Shown: piece after piece, positions 25,753-34,744 of the stretch
Layout: each line of letters opens with the position of its first letter
How positions within the stretch are numbered: the first letter of the stretch is position 1
Assembly (NCBI GenBank): GCA_964528035.1
Contig: CAZGQY010000005.1
Coordinates: 1 to 61,558, forward strand
Direction of reading: 5' to 3'
DNA: 61,558 nucleotides
DNA from: CAZGQY01 sp964528035
Lineage (GTDB): Bacteria; Pseudomonadota; Gammaproteobacteria; Methylococcales; UBA1147
The notes under the pieces: generated by a model
Seen by the model: the letters and a program-made list of their open reading frames with translations, nothing else
What the model was told of the DNA's origin: nothing
Database searches by the model: none
Translations under genes and position numbers: made by a program

Positions 25753-26619
25753 ATGGTGGTTTGTATTTCAGAGTTACTTTTGGATAAACACAAATTGAGA
25801 ACTAGTGTGGTCAAGTTCAATGGTCTAGCAGGCTTGGATGAATTAATGGATAAAATAAATTTCCAAGAAGAGTCAATCAACAAAACTAAAGAAAACTTAA
25901 CAGCGTTGGCTAGAAGTAAGGATGAATTGCTAGGAATTGAAAAAGAAAATTATGAAACTTCTATAGTCCGTTTACAAAATAAACTACAAGTTCAAAATGA
26001 CAATTTAGCCTGGAGTATCATTTCAAAGGAATACCCAATAATTGACCTCTCTTTTCTTGAATTGAAGAAACGCCAGACCGTTTCAGCTCATACAAAACAT
26101 GGAGATATTAAAATAAATACTGCCCTTCCTATTTTCGGTGTGTACCACCATAAATCACCTGATTATCAGATTGAAGTTTCTGGCAGGGTGTACTTTGAAA
26201 TAGATGGATATAGTGCGGGGAGGGATAAATTAACTGTAAAGTCACTAGGTCGTTTTCCTGAAGGTATTGATGAGCACATCGAAAAAATAACAACCTATGG
26301 AAAATGGGGTGGAAATGAACATCATTTCAAAACAATTTTAAATGCTCCTTTTTCAGGATATATCCCTCAAAATATTAAAGACGTAATAAAAAAAGAAAAA
26401 GAAAAGTTTAACGATCAGATTTATATCGTTGGTGAAGTGCAGCGGTGGAATGATACCAAACTAAAAAACCAGCAATCTCAAAACTATCTTTTAATTGGAG
26501 TCCAAAAAAGAAAAGCATTTTTGCTTGAAGAATTTAACTTGAACAACCAAGGAATGTATGCATACGAAAATTATTTGAGTAAAGTTTCAAAAAAACAAAT
26601 CACAGCATCAATGTATTAA
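25753..26619 (+). CDS. Unknown coiled-coil protein, likely partner of the KAP-like NTPase
   Basis: 288 residues from the ATG at 25753. The earlier ATG at 25732 lies inside CTTATAAAT (25725-25733), which looks like the TATA box, so the inner start is preferred. Residues about 25-85 form a coiled coil (KTKENLTALARSKDELLGIE). After that comes a globular part with FGVYHHKSPDYQIEVSGRVY and VKSLGRFPEGIDEHI, of no recognised family. The large NTPase begins 170 bases downstream in the same direction. Confidence 0.55.
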   Translation: MVVCISELLLDKHKLRTSVVKFNGLAGLDELMDKINFQEESINKTKENLTALARSKDELLGIEKENYETSIVRLQNKLQVQNDNLAWSIISKEYPIIDLSFLELKKRQTVSAHTKHGDIKINTALPIFGVYHHKSPDYQIEVSGRVYFEIDGYSAGRDKLTVKSLGRFPEGIDEHIEKITTYGKWGGNEHHFKTILNAPFSGYIPQNIKDVIKKEKEKFNDQIYIVGEVQRWNDTKLKNQQSQNYLLIGVQKRKAFLLEEFNLNNQGMYAYENYLSKVSKKQITASMY

Positions 26620-26789
26620 AAAATTAAATTTTGTTTAACTTGTAAATAAACAAATAATTAGAATTTCATAAATCTATATTTACTATTTCACTAATGCATT
26701 TCCTAATTCGATTATCTATAATTAATTTTCTTATAGCAAACTAATAAAAAAATATTTTCCTTAAAGGGAAAACCATATTTGGAGTTCAT

Positions 26790-29700
26790 ATGACTTCTCC
26801 GGTTGGAAAAAATGATATCAAATGGAAAGTAAAAATTGATCAATTTCAAGAAATGGATCATTCGCCTTTAGATTTAGAAATTTATCAAGGGGATGAGCCA
26901 CTCAGAGGCAAAACCATTTTTCGATCTGAAAATTTACATAAAGGATTGGTGAGAAAAATATCAGGTTTTCTTGAAAAATCAGGGTGCTTTTTAGTTACTG
27001 GTTTTAGAGGAGTTGGAAAATCGAGTGTAGTCAATAGATCTATTAATTTTTGCCTTAAATCCAACAAAGAAAAAGATGATAAAAAAGAAATCATAGTTAA
27101 TTCAATACCCATGGAGCAATCCATTGAAAAAGCTTCATTAGTAAGAATGATTTTTAACAGATTGTCAAACGATATCTGCATTGAAAGAATATTAAAGGAC
27201 TCACACAAGTTTAAGAAAATAAACTTAAGTTCAATATTTAGAAGTTTTGCGTTTGAACTATTGTTGCTCGTTGGTTTGGTTGCCCTTCTTACCACAGTAG
27301 CAAAGTTTTTAAATTCACCCCTATTCACTGATAAAGGCGAAATAAATCTTGTTCCTTTGACTTATTTGCTAGGTTTTTCTGTTATTTTCATTTCAATTCC
27401 AAGCATAAAAAATTTAATTAGTTTAATTATTTCTAGTTTTTTTCATTCTGATAAAGAACGAAGATCATTAGCAATGCAAATTGTTAATTTACATAATGCT
27501 CTTGAAGAAGGGTTGGCTATAGAGACAAAATCCACAACTAGATTTGTTTCAGCAGAAAGGAAGAATAGTTCTGATTATAGAGTGGGATCTATTTTTGAAA
27601 AATTCAAAGACTTTGATTTGAAATCAGGAAAATTTGGAATATCAAATGATTCTGAAACCTCGTCATCAAGAATGGTAACAACAGCTCATTTAATTCATGA
27701 TTTAAAAGAATATATTAATTGCTTAGTTGATTACTCAAAAAAATATGACCCCATAGGAAAAATTTTTAAGGGGAATTTTAAAGAACTAAAATTAATTTTT
27801 GTTTTTGATGAATTGGATAGGTTGAAGAGTCAGGAACAATTGATCGCAAGAAAACAGGAGGGTAAAGAAAAATCAGATATCTACCAATTGGAATCTTTGG
27901 TTGGAGAACTAAAAGTATTGTTTACACAGGCAAAAGCAAATTTCATATTTGTAGCAGGGGTTGATATGTATGAGAAATGGCAGTTTGAAAAATCGCGCGG
28001 AGATGGATTATACGAAGGAATCTTTTCCGAAAATTTTTATATCAACTCAATGTTGACGCAAAAGAGGTACGATTCTTCTGAAGAGGAAAGTCCAAATATT
28101 ATTCTAGAATTAGTTGAGAACCTATTAGAAAAAAATGCGACGAAAGGAAGCGCTGTTACCTTAAAAGAGTTTTGCAATTACTTAAATTTTATATGTAGAG
28201 GAATTCCTAGGAAATTAATTCGAGAATTAAACGAATATATCTATATTGAAGGAGATGAAGAAAACCCACAAAAACCCACGGCTAATACTACAAATAATAT
28301 AAATGCAAAAAATATTTTCATAAGATTGAAGCCTGAGGAGGCTAGTAAAATAAAGCTGTTTTCTGGCGTTGAAATGCGGATTCAAGACAAAATACCCATT
28401 CATTATAAAGATCACGATATAAATAAAGTTTTACTTTATTTTGTTATTGGTAGTTCATTTAAGTTCTATGAAGATGGCCTAAACATAGAAGATTGGGAAG
28501 CATTTAGTATTCTTCCAGACCAAGAAAAAGTGGTCATTACAAAACAAATTTACAAGGATGCGCTTTTAATATTGGAAGGAGATTATATAGAACGCTCATT
28601 TGGGAGAAAAACGTTGTATCAGTTTCTTCCCATTTTTAGAAGAACTGTTAATTTTTTAGTAAGAATTTTGCCTCACGAGCAGCATAGTTTTATTTTTTCA
28701 ACTCATGATTTTAAAGAAGTATTATCTGAATTAGAGAAGCAGGATGAGAGTATAAGTTCTGAGCCTGAAAAAAGAGTATCTAGTTTACTTATTCAAATGC
28801 AAATGGCCAGAATACAATCAAAAATAAAAGATCATGTTAAGGCTATTGATTTATTCAAAAAAGTTATACGAATGGGAATTGATGAAGCCGAAAGAATATT
28901 AAAACCACCTGCTAGTAGAGATGCCTTTAGATCCCACCATACCCAGCAAATCCTGGAACTGGTCTGCGAAGCCCGAATTGAAATTGGAATTATCGAAATG
29001 AAATTAAGCAATCACAAAACTGCAGTGGGATATCTTTGGAGTGGTGTACGAACATTGCTTGATTATTATGCATGGTTCTGTGACGAGGGGGCCACAATAG
29101 ACAAAAAGAGAATTACCCAATCGGATCCAAACTCTAGGGTGACCTCCAAGCAATTTGACTTAACCTCTCCAATTTACTTCAAAGAAAATAATATGTTTAT
29201 GGAGGATTTTATAAATTATTTAGAAATCAGTCAAAAGGATGAAAAGATTTTTGAAAAAAGGAAAAAAGGTTTTTTTAGGAAAATAGATGACATATCTCAA
29301 AGGGACTGGGAAGAATATGCCACTAATTACTATTTCCCATGGAGGTTTAAAAACGCAAAACTATTCATGAAAAGAAATTATAAATATTTTTTCGAATCAC
29401 AAAAAAGTGGAACTGGTAAAATTACTAATATTAAGGAAAACGAAAAAGAATTAAACGATTTAGAAAAAGCTATTAAAAGAATAGAATCTGACACTGGTTT
29501 TAGGTATCAGGAATTTTTTGAGGACGAACATAATTTAGGTTGGTTAGGTCCTTATATTCGATTAATGGGATATAAACTCAGAAGTATGCGAATTCCATTA
29601 TATTTTAGCCCAAAGCTCATGTATTGCCTCAATGTGCTTTCGATAGTTTATGGTCGAATGGGACAAAAAGGGCTCTCACATAGGTTATTACTTATTGGAA

Positions 29701-31433
29701 TTCCTGCTTCGGACCATACATCATTTGATTCAAACTCTGTCATTCAAAGATTACAGTTGGCTATGTTTCACTTTACCAGCTTGGAATTTACTAAAGCTGT
29801 AGAATATTATGGTCTGGCATTCTTCCATTTAAACAAAGAAAAATTGGCAAAAAAATGGACTTTTTACATGGAAAATAGAATGCTAGCAGGCATTCTCGAT
29901 ATGGTTGGAATGGCCATCAATACACTTCTATATGATAAACGTTCCATGAATGATTTATGTCGAAGAGCTCAAAACTATCATTTAAAATCAGGACATTATA
30001 GGAAAAGTATAGAAACAAAAATAAGGCTTATAGAAGCTAATATTAGTTTAGGTTTAGATGATTTTTTTAATTACCTCCAAGACCCAGCTCAAAATTCTGA
30101 ATTTTTCAATAAATTTTTTGTTAATTTTGAAGATGCCATAAAAGATTCCTTAGAGGTGATTTCTCAAGCGAAAGATAACACATTCATTGCAAAAAGTAAC
30201 AACCATACAATACAGTTTAAATCTAAGTTCCTCTCGGTACGTAGCCTTGCCGTAGCTCTATTGCGCCTTGGAGAAATTTCCATGATGTTGGAAAGAATTC
30301 GTGAAATAGATCCAGTAGAACGCTTACCTGAATGGGATTCTTTAAAAGCAAATATTGGCAAAATTGAAAAGATTCTAGAACAATTCCCGATTCAATTAAA
30401 TTTTCCTGCAGACCATGTATCTATAAAACCTGAAGAAAATAAATTTTTTCTTTTTAGGGCAGATCAATTTCTTCGAGTTGCTCATCATTTATTCTTAGGG
30501 TTTACCTTTAATAGTGAAGCAAACACAGTACCTCATAGATTGGGAATGGCTTATTTTTTTGCCAGTAAAAAACAAAATAATAAAGAAGATTTACTTACCC
30601 AAGCGGAGAAATATATTAATGAGGCTATTTGTGGATATGAGAAATATCTAGAGCCAGGATCAGAGGTTACACAAACAATAGCAGGAGCTTATTCTGATCT
30701 GGGAAATATAGAATATGAAATTTCCTTGGAAACTACTGATCCCTTAGAAAAAATTGATAAAAAATTATCTTCAATTAAACATTTTAAAGAATCACTTAAA
30801 TTTTACGCACAAAACTTTCAGAATTTTTATGCTTTATTAAAGGGTAAAGACCCTGGGTTTAAAGTTTCCTTGGATAGTCTATTTGATACAGATTACTCTA
30901 TGAAATTTCTAAAAAAACTATCTCTTCGCGCAGTTTCTTCGATAAATAACCACGCTTTGATAAATTTTAAAGGTGAAGCAGTTCAAAGAGGATTTAAGAT
31001 TGACAAATCAACTCTCAATAAATTAGGCAAATTAATCAATCACTGTATTAACAGTCCCTACTGGGATCCTTCTATGAGAGAAAATCTCAGCACTGTGGTT
31101 GGATGGCCTAATTCTTATCCAAGGTATTATATTGATCAAATTGCTTTAGAAATTCGTGCAGTTTGCCATTATATAAGAAACCTTGGAGGAATTTCCGAGG
31201 ATATAGAATCCTACCATACTATAACGGAAAGTGGATTTAACCACTTAAATGACTTACTCGACTTAATTAGAGATAGAAATGTAGGAGAGCTTCGAGACAA
31301 CTCTTGGCCTTTGGGCGGCTACCGGTATGTTGTTAGAGGTGACGAGGTTTTGGCTAAGATCCTTACTCAATTTGACAATGAATATCTTGAATTTCTTGGT
31401 TTCAAGGCGGACGAACAGTACCAGGCAAATTAA
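26790..31433 (+). CDS. Very large KAP-like membrane P-loop NTPase with helical C-terminus
   Basis: 1547 residues, GGAG six bases before the ATG. Walker A GFRGVGKSS at about 70-78; two hydrophobic pairs at about 150-174 and 189-218; Walker B LIFVFDELD at about 333-341; sensor-like NFIFVAGVDMYEKW at about 382-395. Membrane segments between Walker A and B are the hallmark of KAP NTPases, several of which protect bacteria against phage. The last 900 residues are TPR-like helical repeats without an obvious enzyme domain. The NTPase call is from motifs, the KAP call from the position of the membrane segments, the defence role by inference. Confidence 0.7.
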   Translation: MTSPVGKNDIKWKVKIDQFQEMDHSPLDLEIYQGDEPLRGKTIFRSENLHKGLVRKISGFLEKSGCFLVTGFRGVGKSSVVNRSINFCLKSNKEKDDKKEIIVNSIPMEQSIEKASLVRMIFNRLSNDICIERILKDSHKFKKINLSSIFRSFAFELLLLVGLVALLTTVAKFLNSPLFTDKGEINLVPLTYLLGFSVIFISIPSIKNLISLIISSFFHSDKERRSLAMQIVNLHNALEEGLAIETKSTTRFVSAERKNSSDYRVGSIFEKFKDFDLKSGKFGISNDSETSSSRMVTTAHLIHDLKEYINCLVDYSKKYDPIGKIFKGNFKELKLIFVFDELDRLKSQEQLIARKQEGKEKSDIYQLESLVGELKVLFTQAKANFIFVAGVDMYEKWQFEKSRGDGLYEGIFSENFYINSMLTQKRYDSSEEESPNIILELVENLLEKNATKGSAVTLKEFCNYLNFICRGIPRKLIRELNEYIYIEGDEENPQKPTANTTNNINAKNIFIRLKPEEASKIKLFSGVEMRIQDKIPIHYKDHDINKVLLYFVIGSSFKFYEDGLNIEDWEAFSILPDQEKVVITKQIYKDALLILEGDYIERSFGRKTLYQFLPIFRRTVNFLVRILPHEQHSFIFSTHDFKEVLSELEKQDESISSEPEKRVSSLLIQMQMARIQSKIKDHVKAIDLFKKVIRMGIDEAERILKPPASRDAFRSHHTQQILELVCEARIEIGIIEMKLSNHKTAVGYLWSGVRTLLDYYAWFCDEGATIDKKRITQSDPNSRVTSKQFDLTSPIYFKENNMFMEDFINYLEISQKDEKIFEKRKKGFFRKIDDISQRDWEEYATNYYFPWRFKNAKLFMKRNYKYFFESQKSGTGKITNIKENEKELNDLEKAIKRIESDTGFRYQEFFEDEHNLGWLGPYIRLMGYKLRSMRIPLYFSPKLMYCLNVLSIVYGRMGQKGLSHRLLLIGIPASDHTSFDSNSVIQRLQLAMFHFTSLEFTKAVEYYGLAFFHLNKEKLAKKWTFYMENRMLAGILDMVGMAINTLLYDKRSMNDLCRRAQNYHLKSGHYRKSIETKIRLIEANISLGLDDFFNYLQDPAQNSEFFNKFFVNFEDAIKDSLEVISQAKDNTFIAKSNNHTIQFKSKFLSVRSLAVALLRLGEISMMLERIREIDPVERLPEWDSLKANIGKIEKILEQFPIQLNFPADHVSIKPEENKFFLFRADQFLRVAHHLFLGFTFNSEANTVPHRLGMAYFFASKKQNNKEDLLTQAEKYINEAICGYEKYLEPGSEVTQTIAGAYSDLGNIEYEISLETTDPLEKIDKKLSSIKHFKESLKFYAQNFQNFYALLKGKDPGFKVSLDSLFDTDYSMKFLKKLSLRAVSSINNHALINFKGEAVQRGFKIDKSTLNKLGKLINHCINSPYWDPSMRENLSTVVGWPNSYPRYYIDQIALEIRAVCHYIRNLGGISEDIESYHTITESGFNHLNDLLDLIRDRNVGELRDNSWPLGGYRYVVRGDEVLAKILTQFDNEYLEFLGFKADEQYQAN

Positions 31434-31467
31434 CTAAATTTAAAAAGATCAGTTTTCTACGCTTGGA

Positions 31468-32124
31468 ATGGCAAGGAAAAATTTTGTTTGGTGGAGTATC
31501 CCACTCTCTATAGTTCCTTTTCTTCTTGTTTGGTATCTTTTGGTGCAAACGTGGATTGGACAGGCGTATAAAGTGGAATGGGTATTGTTGATACTTTACC
31601 TTCTGGTTCTGATTGTGGCACGATCTGCTATACAGATTTTTGGAACGAATAATCACAACAAGACCGCATGGCGTCTTCTCATTGTGGTATGGAGCTTAGT
31701 GTTGGTAAGTGCTGCATTAATGATGACTACGAATCCTGATCCACCTGACTATACCTGTAGTATGTATCATGACCAGGACTTTGATGTGTGGTGGGAACAA
31801 CACAACGATAAGTTTCCAGGCATTACCAAAGAACAATTTGCGAATTTTCCGTTTCCCAACGGTTTTGTTTATGGCGCAACAGGAAAAACCGTAGAACCAA
31901 GCAACATACAATTGGGAAATATTGCGGTGTTTAACAGAACATCAGCACAACGTCCTATTGCTCATCGTATCATAGCCCTGTATGAAGAAAACGGAACCAA
32001 TTATGTGGAAGTGCAAGGAGATAACACTGCGTATTCAGAAGAATTCCCTCAAGAGGAGATCATCGGTATAAAAAGAGAACATTGGTTAGAGCAGGTGTTG
32101 GAGAGTGATGGGTGTAAAGAGTAG
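31468..32124 (+). CDS. Signal peptidase I-like membrane protein with altered active site
   Basis: 218 residues. Three hydrophobic segments (about 8-27, 34-53 and 68-87) precede a periplasm-facing domain. Its C-terminal half matches the S26 family: EPSNIQLGNIAVF, AHRIIALY and VEVQGDNTAYSEE...EIIGI correspond to the boxes that hold the substrate strand, the His of the archaeal/ER type (His in place of Lys) and the G-D-N structural turn. In the usual S-M-x-P box the serine is replaced by threonine (TVEP, about 142-145). Either a threonine nucleophile or an inactive relative. It stands alone between two cargo blocks and could process the element's own exported proteins. Confidence 0.7.
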   Translation: MARKNFVWWSIPLSIVPFLLVWYLLVQTWIGQAYKVEWVLLILYLLVLIVARSAIQIFGTNNHNKTAWRLLIVVWSLVLVSAALMMTTNPDPPDYTCSMYHDQDFDVWWEQHNDKFPGITKEQFANFPFPNGFVYGATGKTVEPSNIQLGNIAVFNRTSAQRPIAHRIIALYEENGTNYVEVQGDNTAYSEEFPQEEIIGIKREHWLEQVLESDGCKE

Positions 32125-32178
32125 TAGCTATGAATTGACCCAACTTACAGTGCCTATCAAATCAAATTCAATCCAACG

Positions 32179-32235
32179 CTCTTATGTGGGTCTGAGTTCG
32201 GCCATTAGCGAACACCCATCACTTGTAGTTAAGAG
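32179..32235 (+). ncRNA. Nested three-level stem between convergent genes
   Basis: CTCTTA (32179-32184) pairs with TAAGAG (32230-32235); inside, TGGGT (32187-32191) pairs with ACCCA (32214-32218); innermost, TTCG (32197-32200) pairs with CGAA (32209-32212). It lies where the signal-peptidase gene and the leftward hydrolase gene converge; possible terminator or structured RNA. Confidence 0.4.
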
Positions 32236-32249
32236 TCGACATGATTCTT

Positions 32250-33581
32250 TCATCTAATCAATAGATCTAACTTTTGATCAGTTAGCAAAGCTACATAATC
32301 ACGAACCAAATTTGGGTCATCCAACAAAACAGAATGCCATGATTTAGGAGGTTGGAAGTCAGGGGATAAAGGGCAATACACATTATCAAAGTCAAATCTT
32401 AAAATATGATTCTCCAAGTGTTCAGGGATAATCTCCGAAGCTTTGATTTCAACTAAAAGATTTTGATAAACTGGTTCCCAGCCAGTGCCAAATGGGTGAC
32501 CTCGCAAAAAAGTTGTCAATAACAATAATAATTGGCTCACAGTAATAATTCCAAGACCTAAAAAAAATGAAAGAATTATTGTGGGGAAAAAGAGCGCAGG
32601 AATTGTCAAAAGAAAAACGATAAATTCTGAGAAAGAACTCCAGGGTATAGGAAAGCCTAAAAAAGGTTGGCTTTTGTCCGACATATTAAAAATTACAAAA
32701 AAAAAGGAAAGAGCAACACACCCAAACAATGCTAATTTGACATAACGATCCCAGAACACAAAGGGAATATCTCCTATGTAAGTCAAAGTACGGAGCCACC
32801 ACGCCGCTTCATCTTTTGAACTGGTAATAGAAAAAATCCGTGGTAAAGAAAAAGCAGGTTCTTTTATTTTAAATACTTCAGAGAAATAAAGAGAAAAATC
32901 TAATTTGGACATACGATATCCATAAAAACTATTGAACGCCTCATTAGCTCGCCAATGAGCATGGTGATTAGGGAGAATCATAAGATTTTTCCAAATACTT
33001 TCAGTTTTTCTAACAATCCATGAATCAAAAAATGACTCAAAACGATCTAGCAAAAAGGCAAAAATAAACAATGATAAAAGCAAAAACCAACTCGCAAAGT
33101 CTACAAATTCTGTGCGTGCAAATTGTCCCAAAGTCATGATAAAAGTTGTTAATCCTAAAAAACCAATGGCAGGAGTTAGATTTTCAAGAAATAGATCTAT
33201 TTTTCTTTCTTGTATGTGGAAATAAGGGACGCCAAGTAGGATCGCTTTAGAAACAACTGAAGCCGCCTTTTCATCTTCAAGTGCATGAAGGAGTACGTTG
33301 CCTCCATGGCTGTGAGCCAAAACAACATGTTCGATTTCACTTTCGCAAGCGGGAGACTGTTTGAGTTTATCTGCGAGGTCTTGGCCTGCCCTTTTCCTGG
33401 CTTTATGGCTATTTTTTCCAGACCACTCAAAAGGATCAAAACAAACAACAGATCCATTTAGGGAATCAGTAATTCGTTTATAAAAATTTTCTGAATTAAT
33501 CCAGTTGGCTCTTTTTTTAAAGGTCCCATGTACTAGGGTAAAGATATATTTTTTTGCCTTTTTTTTGCTAAATTTGGCCAT
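32250..33581 (-). CDS. Membrane-bound alpha/beta hydrolase (lipase-like)
   Basis: 443 residues. VHGTFKKRANW (about 18-28) is the oxyanion strand and loop; VVLAHSHGGNVLLHAL (about 86-101) is the nucleophile elbow (A-H-S-H-G). After the hydrolase core come hydrophobic pairs at about 150-200 and 285-380, so the enzyme is fixed in the membrane by about four to six helices. A His (KSWHSVLLDD) near the end could complete the triad. Membrane-tethered lipases of this kind act in some bacterial defence systems by attacking lipids; here that is only an analogy. AT-rich, bacterial style. Confidence 0.65.
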   Translation of the reverse strand: MAKFSKKKAKKYIFTLVHGTFKKRANWINSENFYKRITDSLNGSVVCFDPFEWSGKNSHKARKRAGQDLADKLKQSPACESEIEHVVLAHSHGGNVLLHALEDEKAASVVSKAILLGVPYFHIQERKIDLFLENLTPAIGFLGLTTFIMTLGQFARTEFVDFASWFLLLSLFIFAFLLDRFESFFDSWIVRKTESIWKNLMILPNHHAHWRANEAFNSFYGYRMSKLDFSLYFSEVFKIKEPAFSLPRIFSITSSKDEAAWWLRTLTYIGDIPFVFWDRYVKLALFGCVALSFFFVIFNMSDKSQPFLGFPIPWSSFSEFIVFLLTIPALFFPTIILSFFLGLGIITVSQLLLLLTTFLRGHPFGTGWEPVYQNLLVEIKASEIIPEHLENHILRFDFDNVYCPLSPDFQPPKSWHSVLLDDPNLVRDYVALLTDQKLDLLIR

Positions 33582-34028
33582 AATATAAAGTTGTCATTGA
33601 GTCAAAGGTTAGGAATAAATTTCCTTTTAAAAAATCTGTCCTAATTTAAGATTTGCCACATCTCAGAGCAGAGCATTTTATTCAGGCTTAGTATCTTTTA
33701 CCCGATATTTTTTGTAATAATTTTGTTTTTATAACAAGAATATAATTCTTTAATTGAACTTCCGTTTTAAGGCAAAATTAGTCACAGATTTTTTTAATTA
33801 GGTAAACGTGAAGCCTCTGTTTAGATTACAAAGTAAATTCAATTATAGTTGCTACGATTTAATCAGACATTGTCTGTACGACCAAATTATAGTTATTTTA
33901 TTAAACGATTATCAAGATCCTATTTCTTTTGCTCTGTAAGGTTTAATAAAAACCCGACCTTGTTATTCAAGCATCCTCACTGGACATCTTCACATAAAGT
34001 TTTTATAGAAAAGAAATAATCTCTATCT
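33582..34028. other. 447-base AT-rich region with palindrome and direct repeats
   Basis: No gene seen. The palindrome CAGACA-T-TGTCTG (33864-33876) is flanked by two direct copies of AATTATAGTT (33841-33850 and 33886-33895). A TATA box TTTTTATA (34001-34008) at the right end serves the small gene at 34029. Confidence 0.4.
34001..34008 (+). promoter_or_regulatory. TATA box of the 52-residue gene
   Basis: TTTTTATA preceded by AAAG, centred 24 bases before the ATG at 34029; predicts a leaderless transcript. Confidence 0.55.
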
Positions 34029-34187
34029 ATGGAAGAGGGTATATCTCCTTTAAAAGAAAAGTTTTTTCGAGGGCAACTAGGATTGCTTGCCCAGGATGCA
34101 TTATTGAAATATCTGGAAGTACAGGATGAGCAAACATCTCCTCAAGACATGACGATTCAAGAATTTCTAGATCTGCTGTTTATATGA
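34029..34187 (+). CDS. Small 52-residue protein, unknown
   Basis: ATG at 34029 to TGA at 34185: MEEGISPLKEKFFRGQLGLL ... with an acidic helical end (MTIQEFLDLLFI). The frame is supported by a TATA box 24 bases upstream, by helical amphipathic character and by ending two bases before the convergent toxin gene. No family recognised. Confidence 0.45.
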   Translation: MEEGISPLKEKFFRGQLGLLAQDALLKYLEVQDEQTSPQDMTIQEFLDLLFI

Positions 34188-34189
34188 AC

Positions 34190-34489
34190 TTATTTCAAGT
34201 CATACCGTGAACGCAAGGAATGTAAGCGTTTTTTGAATGTTGCATATGATTTGTCATGCACCCCTATCGTTAACAGCCAAATAAATTTCTTTTCCACTGC
34301 GTAGACGAGGCGAATATTTTTAGTAATAGGTTCTCGATATAAATGTCCAGTTCCACATAGATGTTTTTGGCGTAGAGGATTAGTTTTTATTTTTTGTAGT
34401 TTTTTATGAAACAGTTCTAACGTTTCTTTACTGAGATGTTTCATATCTTTAAGGAAATCTGGATGAGCGTGGAGTTGCCATTCACTCAA
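34190..34489 (-). CDS. RelE/YoeB-type toxin
   Basis: 99 residues if the TTG at 34489 is used, which gives the family's usual length and N-terminus (SEWQLHAHPDFLKDMKHLS) and overlaps the antitoxin stop by eight bases; a reading from 34657 would nearly cover the antitoxin gene and has no family support. Features of ribosome-dependent mRNA interferases: KLQKIKTNPLRQKHLCGTG, then YREPITKNIRLVYAV and WLLTIGVHDKSY with a late aromatic/His region. Partner of the gene at 34482-34685. Confidence 0.75.
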   Translation of the reverse strand: MSEWQLHAHPDFLKDMKHLSKETLELFHKKLQKIKTNPLRQKHLCGTGHLYREPITKNIRLVYAVEKKFIWLLTIGVHDKSYATFKKRLHSLRSRYDLK

Positions 34490-34685
34490 GCAAAACGCCT
34501 CGGTTGTGGAGATAGCCCGATATTGCTTTTTCAGAAACGGTTTTTCTGTTCCCTTTTTTAATGTCTGCCAATCTCCTTTTGGCAACATCATCTTGGTTGA
34601 GCACATGCTCCACGCGATCAAGCAACACTTCAGCAGTACGTAAGATGGCTTTAACATCAGACGGTTTCACTTGAATACTTTTCAT
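34482..34685 (-). CDS. Antitoxin of the RelE/YoeB-type pair
   Basis: 67 residues, charged and helical (SDVKAILRTAEVLLDRVEHV, then KRRLADIKKGNRKTVSEKA). It lies directly upstream of the toxin and overlaps it, the usual arrangement. GGTGATC precedes the ATG, and a TATA element (GTATTTAAAC, 34719-34728) lies about 37 bases upstream. It does not belong to a named antitoxin family I can identify, so the role comes mainly from position. Confidence 0.65.
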   Translation of the reverse strand: MKSIQVKPSDVKAILRTAEVLLDRVEHVLNQDDVAKRRLADIKKGNRKTVSEKAISGYLHNRGVLLE

Positions 34686-34744
34686 GAGAGATCACCGTGT
34701 GTTGTACAGGAAAAGCTGTTTAAATACTTTGCGAATGTAGAGCG

